A stretch of DNA of 64,000 bases from Tissierella sp032104385 (GCF_032104385.1 NZ_DAMCHJ010000010.1:58253-122252), one strand, 5' to 3'. Shown: positions 26,948 through 36,423, counted from the stretch's first letter. Notes: generated from the letters alone by a model not told the origin. Numbers and translations: made by a program.

Positions 26948-28300
26948 TTAAGAGTTAATTCCTATTTTCTCTTCAATAAATTCTGCTAAGTCAGAAGCAA
27001 TTTTAAATAAACCTATGTCTTCCTTTGCTTCAATCATTACTCTAACTAGAGGTTCTGTACCCGAAGGTCTTATAACAACTCTACCTTGACCATGAAAAAT
27101 TTCCTCAACTCTTTTTATTTCTTCCATTATTTCTTGGTTTTCCATATATCTATGTTTTAATTCATTTTTTACCTTTGCATTAACTAGAACTTGAGGAAAA
27201 TTCGTCATTAAATTATTTAATTCTGACATTGGCTTTTTAGATGATTTCATTACTTCCAGTAAATGTAGTCCCGTAGCTAAACCATCTCCTGTAGTATTAT
27301 AATCTAAGAAAATTATATGGCCTGATTGCTCGCCTCCTAAAACATAATCTGATTTTACCATTTCCTCTAATATATATCTATCACCAACTGTAGTTTTCAC
27401 CATATTTATGCCTTCTTCCCTTAAAAATATATCTAAACCCATATTGGTCATAATCGTACCTACTACAGTATTATTCTTTAACTTTTTTTGTTTATGAAGA
27501 TATAGTCCACAAATAGCTAATATATGATCCCCATCTAGTATATTCCCTAACTCATCAACAGCTATTATCCTATCTCCATCACCATCAAAAGATATACCAA
27601 TATCTGCCTTTTCTTTCAATACCAATTCTTGAATCATTTTTGGATTAGTAGATCCACAGTCAGCATTTATATTCATTCCTGTGGGCTCTGTATTTATAAC
27701 TATTACTTCTCCTCCAAGTCTTTTTATAGTCTCTGGAGCAATTTTATATAAAGCACCATGACCACAGTCCATTGCAATCTTTATTCCAGTTAAATCTATA
27801 TTAGCAGTAGAAGTTAAATAATTTATATAATCTTCACTGCCATTCTTATCTAATATTACTTTTCCAATCTTTTCTCCTATAGGTCTAATATCTAATTCTT
27901 TCTTGTTTAATATAATATCTTCTATTTTTTCCTCAATTTCATCTGGCAATTTAAATCCTTGATTATTAAAAAACTTTATTCCATTATATTCTCCGGGATT
28001 GTGAGATGCAGATATTACTACACCTGCTATTGCCTCATATTTTCGAGTTAAATACGCAACTGCTGGAGTTGGTATGACACCTACAGATATTACATTTAAT
28101 CCCATAGAGCAAATCCCTGCTGTTATGGCAGCCTCCAGCATATCTCCAGATGCCCTTGTATCTTTTCCAACTACTATTTTTCCATAGTTGCCTTTTGCTA
28201 GTATATATGCTCCTGCTCTACCTATTTGAAAGGCTAACTCTGGAGTTAGCTCCTTATTTGCAATTCCTCTAATACCATCTGTACCAAATAATTTTCCCAC
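26948..28300 (-). CDS. glmM: Phosphoglucosamine mutase
   Basis: 450 residues from a GTG at 28300, which gives the family N-terminus MGKLFGTDGIRG; the frame is open to 28345 but those residues do not belong. The enzyme converts glucosamine 6-phosphate to glucosamine 1-phosphate for peptidoglycan precursors. The phosphoserine loop is SASHNPGEYNG (Ser99), the magnesium loop DGDGDR and the sugar-binding loop GEQSGH; RPSGTEPLVR is the phosphate-binding end. In many Firmicutes glmM is joined to cdaA-cdaR; here those genes are 22 kb away. Confidence 0.96.
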   Translation of the reverse strand: MGKLFGTDGIRGIANKELTPELAFQIGRAGAYILAKGNYGKIVVGKDTRASGDMLEAAITAGICSMGLNVISVGVIPTPAVAYLTRKYEAIAGVVISASHNPGEYNGIKFFNNQGFKLPDEIEEKIEDIILNKKELDIRPIGEKIGKVILDKNGSEDYINYLTSTANIDLTGIKIAMDCGHGALYKIAPETIKRLGGEVIVINTEPTGMNINADCGSTNPKMIQELVLKEKADIGISFDGDGDRIIAVDELGNILDGDHILAICGLYLHKQKKLKNNTVVGTIMTNMGLDIFLREEGINMVKTTVGDRYILEEMVKSDYVLGGEQSGHIIFLDYNTTGDGLATGLHLLEVMKSSKKPMSELNNLMTNFPQVLVNAKVKNELKHRYMENQEIMEEIKRVEEIFHGQGRVVIRPSGTEPLVRVMIEAKEDIGLFKIASDLAEFIEEKIGINS

Positions 28301-28462
28301 TTTAGCAAGCACTCCTTTTATATAATTGATAATTAATATTATCAATTAAAAGTATAAAATATAAGTTTTTAACTTATACACTTATATTTACCTATTATGG
28401 TATGACTTGATAATCCTTTAGATTTTTTAATTAATGCCCTGTTACTACTCTAAAGTAATTAT

Positions 28463-29794
28463 TTAAAATCTTTCTTTTATAATATTAATTAATTTTTCCT
28501 TTTCATCTAATTCAGGTTTTTCCAATACCTTTTCCAATAAATAATCTAAAATTTCACCAATTATTTTTCCTTCTTTATATCCTAATTCTATCACATCACG
28601 ACCATTAATTGCTAATTGATTTTTGTTGTAAACCTCTTTGTTTTTTATAATATCTTTTATCTTTTCTTCTCTTTCTAATAAATCCTTTATATCAGTTTCT
28701 TTATTTGAGCAGACCCTATCAGCTTTCTGTAACTCTAACAAAGTAAATATTTCTTCTTCACCAAAAGTAGATAATAGTCTTTTTAGTCCTTTTTCTTTTA
28801 AATTATCGTGTTGCGTCATATGTTTATGTACTAGCATTTCAACTTTTACAATTATATCCTTAGGTGTTTTCCATCTTTGTAATATTTCCTTTGCCATTTT
28901 AGCACCTAATTTATCATGCCCATAAAAATGTCCAATTCCCTCTTCATCTATAGTTAAAGTACAGGGTTTTCCTATATCATGGAATAAAGCTGCCAGCCTT
29001 AGGTGTAAAATAGGCGTGGTTTCATCTAATACACACATTATATGTTGAAATACATCCTTATTATGATGAGGATTATGTTGGTTAAATCCTATTGTATTTA
29101 TCATCTCAGGCAAAATAATATCTAGTATTTTTATATCCTTCATTAATTTAATTCCATAGGAAGGTTTTTGTGATAATATTATTTTAAAAATTTCTTCTCT
29201 GATTCTTTCTATGCTAATTTCAGATATATGTTTACTATATAATCTACAAGCATGGAGAGTTTCCTCATCAATAAAAAACTCTAGTTGTGTTGCAAACCTT
29301 ACTGCTCTCATTATCCTCAAATAATCTTCCTTGAGTCTATTGTATGGATTACCCACAGCCTTAATTCTTCTTTTCTCCAAATCTTCTACTCCATGAAAAT
29401 AATCTATTAATCCAGTCTTTTTATTATATGCCATAGCATTTATTGTAAAATCTCTACGGGATAAATCCTCAAAAATATTTTTTGAAAAATATACTTTTTC
29501 AGGTCTTCTTCCATCTATATATTCCCCATCAGCTCTAAAGGTTGTTACTTCTACAATCCCTTCATCTTGAACTACAACTACAGTACCAAATTTTTTCCCT
29601 ACTTCCAAGGTTATATATTCACTAAATATTTCTTCTATTTCCTCTGGCAAAGCATCTGTAGTTATATCAAAATCGGATGGCTCTCTATCTAATAATATAT
29701 CTCTAACTGACCCACCTACTATATATGCATTGAAACCTTTTTCTTCAAGTTTATTTATGATTATCTCTACGTATTCTGGAATATTAAATACCAT
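28463..29794 (-). CDS. cca: CCA-adding tRNA nucleotidyltransferase with HD domain
   Basis: A 443-residue class II enzyme. The nucleotidyltransferase head has GGSVRDILLDREPSDFDITTDA (G-S-x8-D-x-D, near residues 27-48), then RRDFTINAMAY and the ERIREE neck; an HD domain follows (FHDIGKP). It adds or repairs the 3' CCA of tRNAs. It is a single gene read from an ATG at 29794, ending before a 160-base gap in front of glmM that shows only AT-rich palindromes. Confidence 0.95.
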   Translation of the reverse strand: MVFNIPEYVEIIINKLEEKGFNAYIVGGSVRDILLDREPSDFDITTDALPEEIEEIFSEYITLEVGKKFGTVVVVQDEGIVEVTTFRADGEYIDGRRPEKVYFSKNIFEDLSRRDFTINAMAYNKKTGLIDYFHGVEDLEKRRIKAVGNPYNRLKEDYLRIMRAVRFATQLEFFIDEETLHACRLYSKHISEISIERIREEIFKIILSQKPSYGIKLMKDIKILDIILPEMINTIGFNQHNPHHNKDVFQHIMCVLDETTPILHLRLAALFHDIGKPCTLTIDEEGIGHFYGHDKLGAKMAKEILQRWKTPKDIIVKVEMLVHKHMTQHDNLKEKGLKRLLSTFGEEEIFTLLELQKADRVCSNKETDIKDLLEREEKIKDIIKNKEVYNKNQLAINGRDVIELGYKEGKIIGEILDYLLEKVLEKPELDEKEKLINIIKERF

Positions 29795-29866
29795 AATATC
29801 ACTCCATATATTATATTATATTATTTTAGTATACCATAGTATCTGTGATAGACAAGTTTTTTTATA

Positions 29867-29906
29867 CAAATAAAGGCTTTGGACATTTCTCCAAAGCCTT
29901 TATTTG
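29867..29906. terminator. Terminator after the 279-residue lipoprotein gene
   Basis: CAAATAAAGGCTTTGGA and TCCAAAGCCTTTATTTG form a perfect 17-bp stem with a six-base loop between the lipoprotein gene and cca, both on the minus strand. Confidence 0.85.
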
Positions 29907-29912
29907 TAATTT

Positions 29913-29960
29913 ATTTAAGTATGGAAATAATACAAAGTATAAATGAAACAATTGCCAATG
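29913..29960 (-). repeat. 48-base duplicate of the 3' end of the thioredoxin-like gene
   Basis: This stretch matches 31832-31879 at 47 of 48 bases, same orientation. The other copy encodes the last membrane segment of the thioredoxin-like protein; this copy is non-coding and lies between a lipoprotein gene and its terminator. Confidence 0.9.
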
Positions 29961-29962
29961 AA

Positions 29963-30802
29963 TTATGTCAAAATATCCTTTTCAAAAATAATTGGCTCCA
30001 TATCATTTGTTTCCTTATTAAATATAATTTTCATAGATTTAACTTCTTCATCATTTATATATTTATTGGTATTTTCATTTTCCATAATCATATGGAATAA
30101 TCCCTTACTTATTTTTTCGATTTCTTGATTATGTATATCATCAACTGTATATATATGGAATTCTATAATCAATATATTGTTATCAGTACCAAATCTTTTT
30201 AATTCATAGTTTTTCTTGTACTCTTTTATATACTTAAATATCTCTTCTAATATTAATTTTTCTCCTTCAGATTTTTCATTTCTTAAAGTTATCATTGTTT
30301 GAGAATCCCTTGAATTATTTATATTTGAACTATATTTTAATTTATTTTTCCTATCTGCATATGATATTTCTAATCTTCCAACTTTTGAATATTCAATGGT
30401 ACTTTCCTTATGTAATATATCCAATAAATCCTTATTGGTATTTTTCGTTAGTTCGTTAAAAGCCTTATCTTTTTCTGCTATAGTCATATCTTTTTTCAAA
30501 TCCGTAGAAAACTTATCTAAATCCACCTCTATATCCAGTAGTATTTTTATATTATTAAATTTTTTTACTTCATTAGTATTATCTATTGCTAATTTATCCT
30601 CTACAAATTCTAGATTAAAAACAGTATAATAATCATAATTATATAAAAAATCATTGATTATATTTGAAAGATTTTTTACAACATCATCATAACTAATATT
30701 TTTTACTTTACTAATATCTTCCTTAGATATATTAGTAGAACTACATGACGTTACTAATACAAGTAAAATTATTCCTATGATATAATAATTTATTTTTTTC
30801 AT
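29963..30802 (-). CDS. Lipoprotein of unknown function at the end of the Agr region
   Basis: 279 residues with a signal peptide and lipobox VTSC (cysteine near residue 20). The mature part is rich in Asn, Lys and Asp with no motif I recognise. It is the last of a series of minus-strand genes following agrD and agrB. Its stop codon lies three bases from a 48-base copy of the end of the thioredoxin-like gene (29913-29960), so the 3' end may have been reshaped by recombination. Confidence 0.7.
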   Translation of the reverse strand: MKKINYYIIGIILLVLVTSCSSTNISKEDISKVKNISYDDVVKNLSNIINDFLYNYDYYTVFNLEFVEDKLAIDNTNEVKKFNNIKILLDIEVDLDKFSTDLKKDMTIAEKDKAFNELTKNTNKDLLDILHKESTIEYSKVGRLEISYADRKNKLKYSSNINNSRDSQTMITLRNEKSEGEKLILEEIFKYIKEYKKNYELKRFGTDNNILIIEFHIYTVDDIHNQEIEKISKGLFHMIMENENTNKYINDEEVKSMKIIFNKETNDMEPIIFEKDILT

Positions 30803-30903
30803 AGTTAAATCTAACCCCTTTCAGAAATATGAATAGAATAGCCTTTTATAATTTCAATATATTTATCCTATCGGAAGTAATTTTTGTATATAATTTTTAT
30901 TAC

Positions 30904-31587
30904 CTATACTATTCTACCGTCTTTATCTACTAAAACCCATTTATGTTTCATCAGGCGAAAAGCACTAATAATAATTATAAAAGTAGTTGAAAAAGTTAAA
31001 TATCTATCTGGTATTAAAAACACAAAAAACAAAATGCAAAATGAACAAATATATTCTAAATCAGCAGTGTCATTCTGTGCTTTTATCCAAAAATCTTCAT
31101 CAGAAGTAGTATATCTATAAATACCTTTAGTTACTTTTTTTTGGATATCCGTAGGATAAATAGTTATTTGATTCATCTCTTGTTTATTTTTTTGCATTTT
31201 TAGAACATCTTTTACTTGTCTAGCATGCCTTATAAAAGCTAGACTTGCTAATGACGCAACAAATCGAAGGATGGAATCTCCAAAATCTTTAAAATTTATT
31301 ACTTTAACTTTGTTAAAAAGTACTGCTAATATGATATTTAAAATGATAAAAACAGATAATCGTGAATTTATAGAAAGTTTTTTAGATAAAAAAATTACCC
31401 CAAAAAACAATAATATTCCTATATAATAAATAACAGTATATGAAAAAACGTCTAGATTTTTAGCTAGAATCAATGATTGTGGAATAGGAAATAAAGAGTA
31501 TGATGAAAGTAAAAACCAAAGTGCAAAGAAAATCTTAAAAATCTGATTACTGCTTTTACTTAACCAAACTACAATTCTCTCTTTCAA
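30904..31587 (-). CDS. Multi-span membrane protein of unknown function
   Basis: About 227 residues with four to five predicted membrane segments and a short cytoplasmic stretch rich in Lys and Gln around residues 125-150. I do not recognise a family. The frame is open to a GTG at 31602, but AAGGTGG is correctly spaced for the TTG at 31587 (MKERIVVWLSK). It lies in the minus-strand run after agrB, 200 bases from the thioredoxin-like gene; that gap shows no clear gene. Confidence 0.65.
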   Translation of the reverse strand: MKERIVVWLSKSSNQIFKIFFALWFLLSSYSLFPIPQSLILAKNLDVFSYTVIYYIGILLFFGVIFLSKKLSINSRLSVFIILNIILAVLFNKVKVINFKDFGDSILRFVASLASLAFIRHARQVKDVLKMQKNKQEMNQITIYPTDIQKKVTKGIYRYTTSDEDFWIKAQNDTADLEYICSFCILFFVFLIPDRYLTFSTTFIIIISAFRLMKHKWVLVDKDGRIV

Positions 31588-31802
31588 AATAACCACCTTC
31601 ACTTTCTATTGAGGTTTTATTACAGATAGTAACTTATATATATTCCCCACATTAACTTATCAACATAAAATCTAAAGAAAATGATTTATACTAAATAAAA
31701 ACAATCTTCTCAGTATAGATTGATTTTTAACTATCTTTGACAATAAGGTGTATATCTTAGAACTTGTTAAAGTTATCTCAAAACTAAAGGGACTGAGTCC
31801 TA

Positions 31803-32579
31803 TTATTCGTTACTGTATTTAATAACTATTAATTTAAGTATCGAAATAATACAAAGTATAAATGAAACAATTGCCAATGCTCCATATATAACATTTCCAC
31901 TAAAACCAGTGGCATCTAAATATTTAACTGATAATGTGAAATTTCGATATAATAAAATCATTATAGCTAGATTTAATAAAAAAACTGTAAAAAACGAAAG
32001 ACTATTATTAGAAAGATTTATTTCTTCTCTTATAAACACATATAAAAAAATAAGTGCAGAAATTATGGCTAAAATGATATAAACAGTATAGTGTGGAATA
32101 TATTGTTCTGAGTAATTCACATACTCATTTAAGAAAACACTTAATTCTTTCATCATTGAATCTTGGGTTCCATTATAAATTCGATTAGGATTAAACATAC
32201 CTGTTAACGATCCATTTGTTAATACAACCATTAAGGGTACTTCTTCAACTGTAAATCGTTGAAATATTTTACCAAGTTCTTCTTCAGGAAGTAATTCATT
32301 TTCTCTGAAATAATCCGTATTAAAATAATATACAGTAGTTTTGTTTTGAGTAATCATTCTTTTTAAAGTAGGTTCAAATTTTATGCAATTTGGACATGAT
32401 GGTCTGCCAAAGTAAATAATTCCGTTGACAATAGACTCTAATTCATTAGTATCTCTTATTTGAACTAAATACTCTTTATTAAAAGAATTGATGGAAAAAT
32501 ATGCAAAAAGGAATGAAATAAATATAATTATAATAATTGCAATTCTACTTTGAAATTTTTTAATTCTAACTTTTATCAT
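31803..32579 (-). CDS. Membrane-tethered thioredoxin-like protein with CPNC motif
   Basis: 258 residues. An N-terminal membrane anchor (about 12-30) is followed by a thioredoxin-like domain with FGRPSCPNCIKFEP (Cys62 and Cys65) and a later VPLMV segment (the expected cis-proline position); three further membrane segments make up the C-terminal third. The topology puts the CxxC domain outside the cell, as in bacteriocin-accessory (PedC-like) thiol proteins. It would make or rearrange disulfides in secreted peptides. It sits between the secreted DUF2599-like gene, 44 bases upstream, and a membrane protein. Its last 48 bases are duplicated at 29913-29960. Confidence 0.75.
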   Translation of the reverse strand: MIKVRIKKFQSRIAIIIIIFISFLFAYFSINSFNKEYLVQIRDTNELESIVNGIIYFGRPSCPNCIKFEPTLKRMITQNKTTVYYFNTDYFRENELLPEEELGKIFQRFTVEEVPLMVVLTNGSLTGMFNPNRIYNGTQDSMMKELSVFLNEYVNYSEQYIPHYTVYIILAIISALIFLYVFIREEINLSNNSLSFFTVFLLNLAIMILLYRNFTLSVKYLDATGFSGNVIYGALAIVSFILCIISILKLIVIKYSNE

Positions 32580-32623
32580 ATAATCACCTCTAGGCTATTC
32601 TAAATTAATTATATTTGTAGATT

Positions 32624-33370
32624 CTACGGGTTACAGAATGCAGCTATTGTTTTAGTAAGACCTACATCAGGTCTTTCTACCTCAATGTTCCATTCATGTT
32701 CAATTTTAGCATAATAGTGACACATAAATTGGTCCTCTAATCCATTTACATTTGTTCTTATTGAATAATAATCCTTAAGGACTATCCATGCAGTTTGAGC
32801 CATAATTTTAAATAATCTTACATCCGTCTCAGGAACCATACTATAAGTATTATAACCATTTCTTTTTTCATATCTACTCCATTTGAAATAAGTATCATGA
32901 TATATCCCATTTCCAGATCTAAGGCTGACATCATCTTTATCAAAAACATCCATAAGCACTTCATTTAACAACTCAACATAATAACTGCTATTATCAATGT
33001 CTTCAACCTTTGTTCTGAAATTTTGATTAACATATTGATCTACAACTCCATAAACATAATCTTCTAGTCTTTCATTTAACTCCTCAATTTCATCTTCATT
33101 TTCTTTAATAAAATCACCTAATATGTCAGGGCTAATATTGTTGGCTCTCTTACTCATTGATTGTACATCATGTTTTAGTTGCTCAACTTCATCTGTAAAT
33201 TTAACTTCTGAAACCTTTCTACCACTATTCAGCTCATAAATAACGTCTGATTCAATGTCATTCTTTATTTTAAAGGAACTTGCTATTGAAAGAGTTGGAA
33301 ACATAGCTCCTGTTATAAAACTAAGTAATAAACCGATAGAAACCATTCTAACTTTGTTAAATTTAAACAT
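32624..33370 (-). CDS. Secreted DUF2599-like protein
   Basis: 248 residues with a signal peptide (about 1-30). A helical, charged middle region is followed by a C-terminal domain of about 95 residues that resembles DUF2599: it has YFKWSRYEKRNGY, an internal Trp-rich helix, CHYYAKIEHEWNIEVERP, and ends in CNP. Two cysteines in this domain could form a disulfide, perhaps with help from the CPNC protein encoded next to it. DUF2599 is a domain of unknown function in exported proteins of Gram-positives. The ribosome site is AAGGAGAG. It follows agrB after a 175-base gap holding no certain gene. Confidence 0.65.
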   Translation of the reverse strand: MFKFNKVRMVSIGLLLSFITGAMFPTLSIASSFKIKNDIESDVIYELNSGRKVSEVKFTDEVEQLKHDVQSMSKRANNISPDILGDFIKENEDEIEELNERLEDYVYGVVDQYVNQNFRTKVEDIDNSSYYVELLNEVLMDVFDKDDVSLRSGNGIYHDTYFKWSRYEKRNGYNTYSMVPETDVRLFKIMAQTAWIVLKDYYSIRTNVNGLEDQFMCHYYAKIEHEWNIEVERPDVGLTKTIAAFCNP

Positions 33371-33545
33371 ATAGATTATTCTCTCCTTTTCCTACTATTA
33401 GTTTACATAACCTTATTTTTATTATCTAGTTTATTGTAACCTATCTACTTCACCAATTAATTTCATTTGTGAGTTAGCATACTCATTGGTATCACCCCCT
33501 ATTTATATAGGGCTTTGCTTATAACCCATAACTCAAATAATATAT

Positions 33546-34115
33546 TTAATCTTTGTTAATCATTTTCCCTAGAATCAACATCAAACTTACTATAAATATT
33601 GATACAGCCATAACCAATGCCATTTCTTTAAAATTCAATACTAATAAGAATATAGTAGTTATTATCTCTGTAATGAGAATAATACTTGTCCTTCTTTTAT
33701 ATATAATCCTTTCCTCTTTATCCAAAGGCTTATTGCGATCTTCTACAGGTGCTAGAAACCAGATTATAATTCCACCTGCTTTTGTTAAACCTAGGATTAT
33801 CACATCTGTCTCTGAAATAATTTGTATTCCTAATAATACTGCTAAAATTAGGACTATAGAAAACAAATAACATCTAACTTCACTTTTAGCATGATATCCT
33901 CCTCCATAGACTCTAAGTGGAATATATACTATAATAAATAAAATGCTTTCCCAGACCGCTCTAAACATAAATCCTATTAAGATTGTTGTTGTGATGTTTA
34001 GTAATATTAGAAGTCCTTGATGTAATCCATAGGCATAAATCTGTCTATCCTCATCTTTTATTAGCTCATTAACAATAAAGTAGTTTGTTATCTTCTCAAT
34101 CATATTATTAGCCAT
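33546..34115 (-). CDS. agrB: Accessory gene regulator B, autoinducer-processing peptidase
   Basis: 189 residues with five to six membrane segments. The catalytic pair is His75 (GGGYHAKS) and Cys82 (VRCYLFS), the AgrB cysteine-endopeptidase signature. AgrB cuts the C-terminal part of AgrD and closes the thiolactone ring. Its ATG overlaps the agrD stop codon (TAATG), so the two are translationally coupled. Confidence 0.95.
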   Translation of the reverse strand: MANNMIEKITNYFIVNELIKDEDRQIYAYGLHQGLLILLNITTTILIGFMFRAVWESILFIIVYIPLRVYGGGYHAKSEVRCYLFSIVLILAVLLGIQIISETDVIILGLTKAGGIIIWFLAPVEDRNKPLDKEERIIYKRRTSIILITEIITTIFLLVLNFKEMALVMAVSIFIVSLMLILGKMINKD

Positions 34116-34258
34116 TAATTTTTACGAAGTTTTTCTGCACCTTCTGGTAATTCAGGTTGATAAGCAAGATACATACATGTTGTATTTACATTCATGGATG
34201 TTAACATCAATGCTAAACTTGCAAGAACTCCACTAAACCTTAAAATAACTTTCTTCAA
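34115..34258 (-). CDS. agrD: Cyclic lactone autoinducer peptide precursor
   Basis: 47 residues. An amphipathic N-terminal leader MKKVILRFSG is followed by the signal region NTTCMYLAYQPELPE and a charged tail. The ring is predicted to form between Cys28 and the residue four positions later (CMYLA), and the conserved YQPELPE begins the C-terminal recognition part removed by AgrB. The frame is open to an ATG at 34300, but AAAGGAG is nine bases before the TTG at 34258, which gives the standard MKK start. Confidence 0.9.
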   Translation of the reverse strand: MKKVILRFSGVLASLALMLTSMNVNTTCMYLAYQPELPEGAEKLRKN

Positions 34259-34324
34259 TTGAGTCATCTCCTTTGTTATTTTTGTACATTCATTATGCAA
34301 TAAGAAATAATAGGTCTTTAGGAA

Positions 34325-34356
34325 TTTGTTGAAACTTGTATATCTTTTTGTTGAAA
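34325..34356 (-). promoter_or_regulatory. Tandem repeats upstream of agrD, candidate AgrA (LytTR) site
   Basis: TTTGTTGAAA occurs twice (34325-34334 and 34347-34356, plus-strand reading), 22 bases apart, i.e. two helical turns. LytTR regulators bind two 9-bp direct repeats containing GTT with 12-13 bp spacing. The repeats end about 67 bases before the agrD start. Confidence 0.5.
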
Positions 34357-34390
34357 ATTACAATTTTTGCATATTCGTTACTAAAATATT

Positions 34391-34417
34391 AAAAGACTTT
34401 GATTTTTCAAAGTCCTA
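34391..34417 (-). terminator. agrC terminator
   Basis: AGGACTTTGA and TCAAAGTCTTTT pair around a short loop 14 bases after the agrC stop, separating agrAC from agrDB. Confidence 0.75.
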
Positions 34418-34430
34418 ATTGTCTAATCTA

Positions 34431-35707
34431 TTATACTCCATACATTAATATATCAACATGAAATCTTTTTTCAGTATGATATACTTTCATAATACCATCA
34501 TATTTCTTTAAAATCTTTTCTACATTATTTAATCCTATACCATGATTTTCTTTGTCCTTTTTAGTTGTTTTTATTTTATCTCCTTCATAGATAATAGAGC
34601 CATCAAAAGAATTATTAATATAAATAAATAGTACATTGTTTTTATATTTAATTATAATATCAATTCTTTTATCATTTTCAACTTTGGAACTAGCTTCTAT
34701 TGCATTGTCTAACAAGTTCCCTAAAATCACTACTATATCTAATGGCAAAATATTTAATTTAGATGGGATTTTTAGCTCTAGTGTTACTAAAATTCCCTTT
34801 GATTCTGCTTCCTGTAATTTATAATTTAAAATGCTATCTATCTCTATATTGCCTGTTCTGAATAATTGTTCCTTTTCATAGAGGCTATCATTTATTTGCA
34901 GAATATAATCAATGGATTTTTCTCTTCCTCCATTTTCTATATATCCTTTTAAAGCAAGTAAATAATTCTTCATATCATGACGTAAAGATTTTATATTTTC
35001 ATAAGAACTATTTATAATTTCGAGTTGTCTTTGATAATATTTATTTTGTTCTTCTAATGCTAATTTCTCCATTTTATCTTTAAATGCCTTATTTAAAGTA
35101 TCATATAAGTAGAAAACAATTATATTTATTAAAAATAATATAATTATGCAACCTACAGTTATATATATATCTAAGTTGAAATTTTGTAAAAGAGTCAAGA
35201 TGATACATAAACTCCCTAATGGTATTAAAAATATAGATAACCAATAGATATTTGGAATATCTATTCCTTTCTTTATATTTCTATATCCTCTCATTATTAA
35301 TGCAATCATGTATGAAATTATATTTATAGCAATCATTCCGATAATTGAAGAATATAGTGGATTACTACTAAGACCATTAGTATAAACAAATCCCGATAAT
35401 AAAACGATTATACTCTCTATAGACATTAAAATCNNNNNNNNNNGGATATAATTCTATTTTTTATAGATGATTTATAATTAAATGTTAAAGCAAAATATAA
35501 GGATATATTACTTATTAATGTGACTATGGGAATATTAATAGCTAAATATAAAAAACTAATGACAACGAAATAAAGCATATAAGAAAAAAATTCTATTTTT
35601 TTATTTGTATCACTAGTATCAAAAAATACATCCATAAATTTGTATGTAGTATATGTTCTAAAAATACTGGTTATTAAATAAACATAATCATAAATATCTA
35701 AATTCAT
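34431..35707 (-). CDS. agrC: AgrC-type sensor histidine kinase, interrupted by an assembly gap
   Basis: About 425 residues. The N-terminal half has around six membrane segments forming the peptide sensor; the kinase part has LRHDMKNYLLALKGY (H box, phosphorylated His) and the N box LGNLLDNAIEASSKV with HGIGLNN as the G box, i.e. a GHKL ATPase of the AgrC class. Ten Ns (35434-35443) make it look like two frames, but both parts join in the order expected. The true gap length must be 2 modulo 3 to restore the frame. Its ATG overlaps the agrA stop (ATGA). Confidence 0.9.
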
Positions 35708-36423
35708 ATTCTATCCCTTTCCAATTCTAATTGTAGTTCTCTTGTTTTCTTTCTATTCGCTTGACTAATAGGTAGAACTACATTATTTGACATAGTAACC
35801 TGATGATATTCAAGTTTAACAATATAATTATAGTTTACTAAATAGGATTTGTGAATCTGAATAAATTTAAGTTTATTTAAATATTCATATATATCTTTTA
35901 ATCTGCCATAAAATACTTCTGTTCCATTTACGGTATGTATTATAACTTCTCTATTTCTACTTTCAAAATATATAATATCTCTTATTGGCAAATTGTATTT
36001 TGTATGTCCAATTTTATACTGAAAAACCTTTTCATCTTTTTGTATAATCCTCAATGCAGTCTCGAGAACTTTCTGTATTTTCTCATAACTAAAAGGTTTT
36101 ATAATAAAATCTAAGGGTCTTACCTTAAAAAGCTCCATTGCATAAGTCTCTTTACCTGAAATATATACAATTTGAGTAGTTTCATTTAACATCTTATCTC
36201 TAATTACTTGACCTACTTCTACACCGTTCATTTCCTTTAGTTCAATATCAAGAAAAATAATATCATAATAATTGTCTTTAGATAAATGTGAACTTAATTC
36301 TTCTCCAGAATAAAAAATATCTATTTGTAGTTTCTTTGAAAATTCCTTCTCAAGCATATCTAAAATTTCTTCTAATTGATTACATATTGAATTTTCATCA
36401 TCGCATATGGCTATTCTTAGCAC
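35704..36423 (-). CDS. agrA: AgrA-type LytTR response regulator
   Basis: 239 residues from a GTG with AAGGTGA five bases upstream. The receiver domain has the phosphoacceptor Asp59 (IIFLDIELKEMNG) and Lys in FIIKPF; the C-terminal LytTR domain (about 135-235) has YFESRNREVIIHT and IHKSYLVNYNYI. It would be phosphorylated by AgrC and activate agrDB and other targets by binding direct repeats. It is the first gene of agrA-agrC. Confidence 0.95.
   Translation of the reverse strand: MLRIAICDDENSICNQLEEILDMLEKEFSKKLQIDIFYSGEELSSHLSKDNYYDIIFLDIELKEMNGVEVGQVIRDKMLNETTQIVYISGKETYAMELFKVRPLDFIIKPFSYEKIQKVLETALRIIQKDEKVFQYKIGHTKYNLPIRDIIYFESRNREVIIHTVNGTEVFYGRLKDIYEYLNKLKFIQIHKSYLVNYNYIVKLEYHQVTMSNNVVLPISQANRKKTRELQLELERDRI

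Noticed and set aside
28324..28347. 10-bp inverted repeat (AATTGATAAT) in front of glmM
   Set aside because: It is pure AT in an AT-rich region, so chance pairing cannot be excluded and no regulator is linked.
33371..33545. Short frames in the agrB to DUF2599 gap, such as a 7-codon ATG frame with GGGGGTGA upstream
   Set aside because: The 7-codon frame is too short to support, and the longer frame through NEYANSQMKLIGEVDRLQ has no start codon; it may be a gene remnant but evidence is weak.
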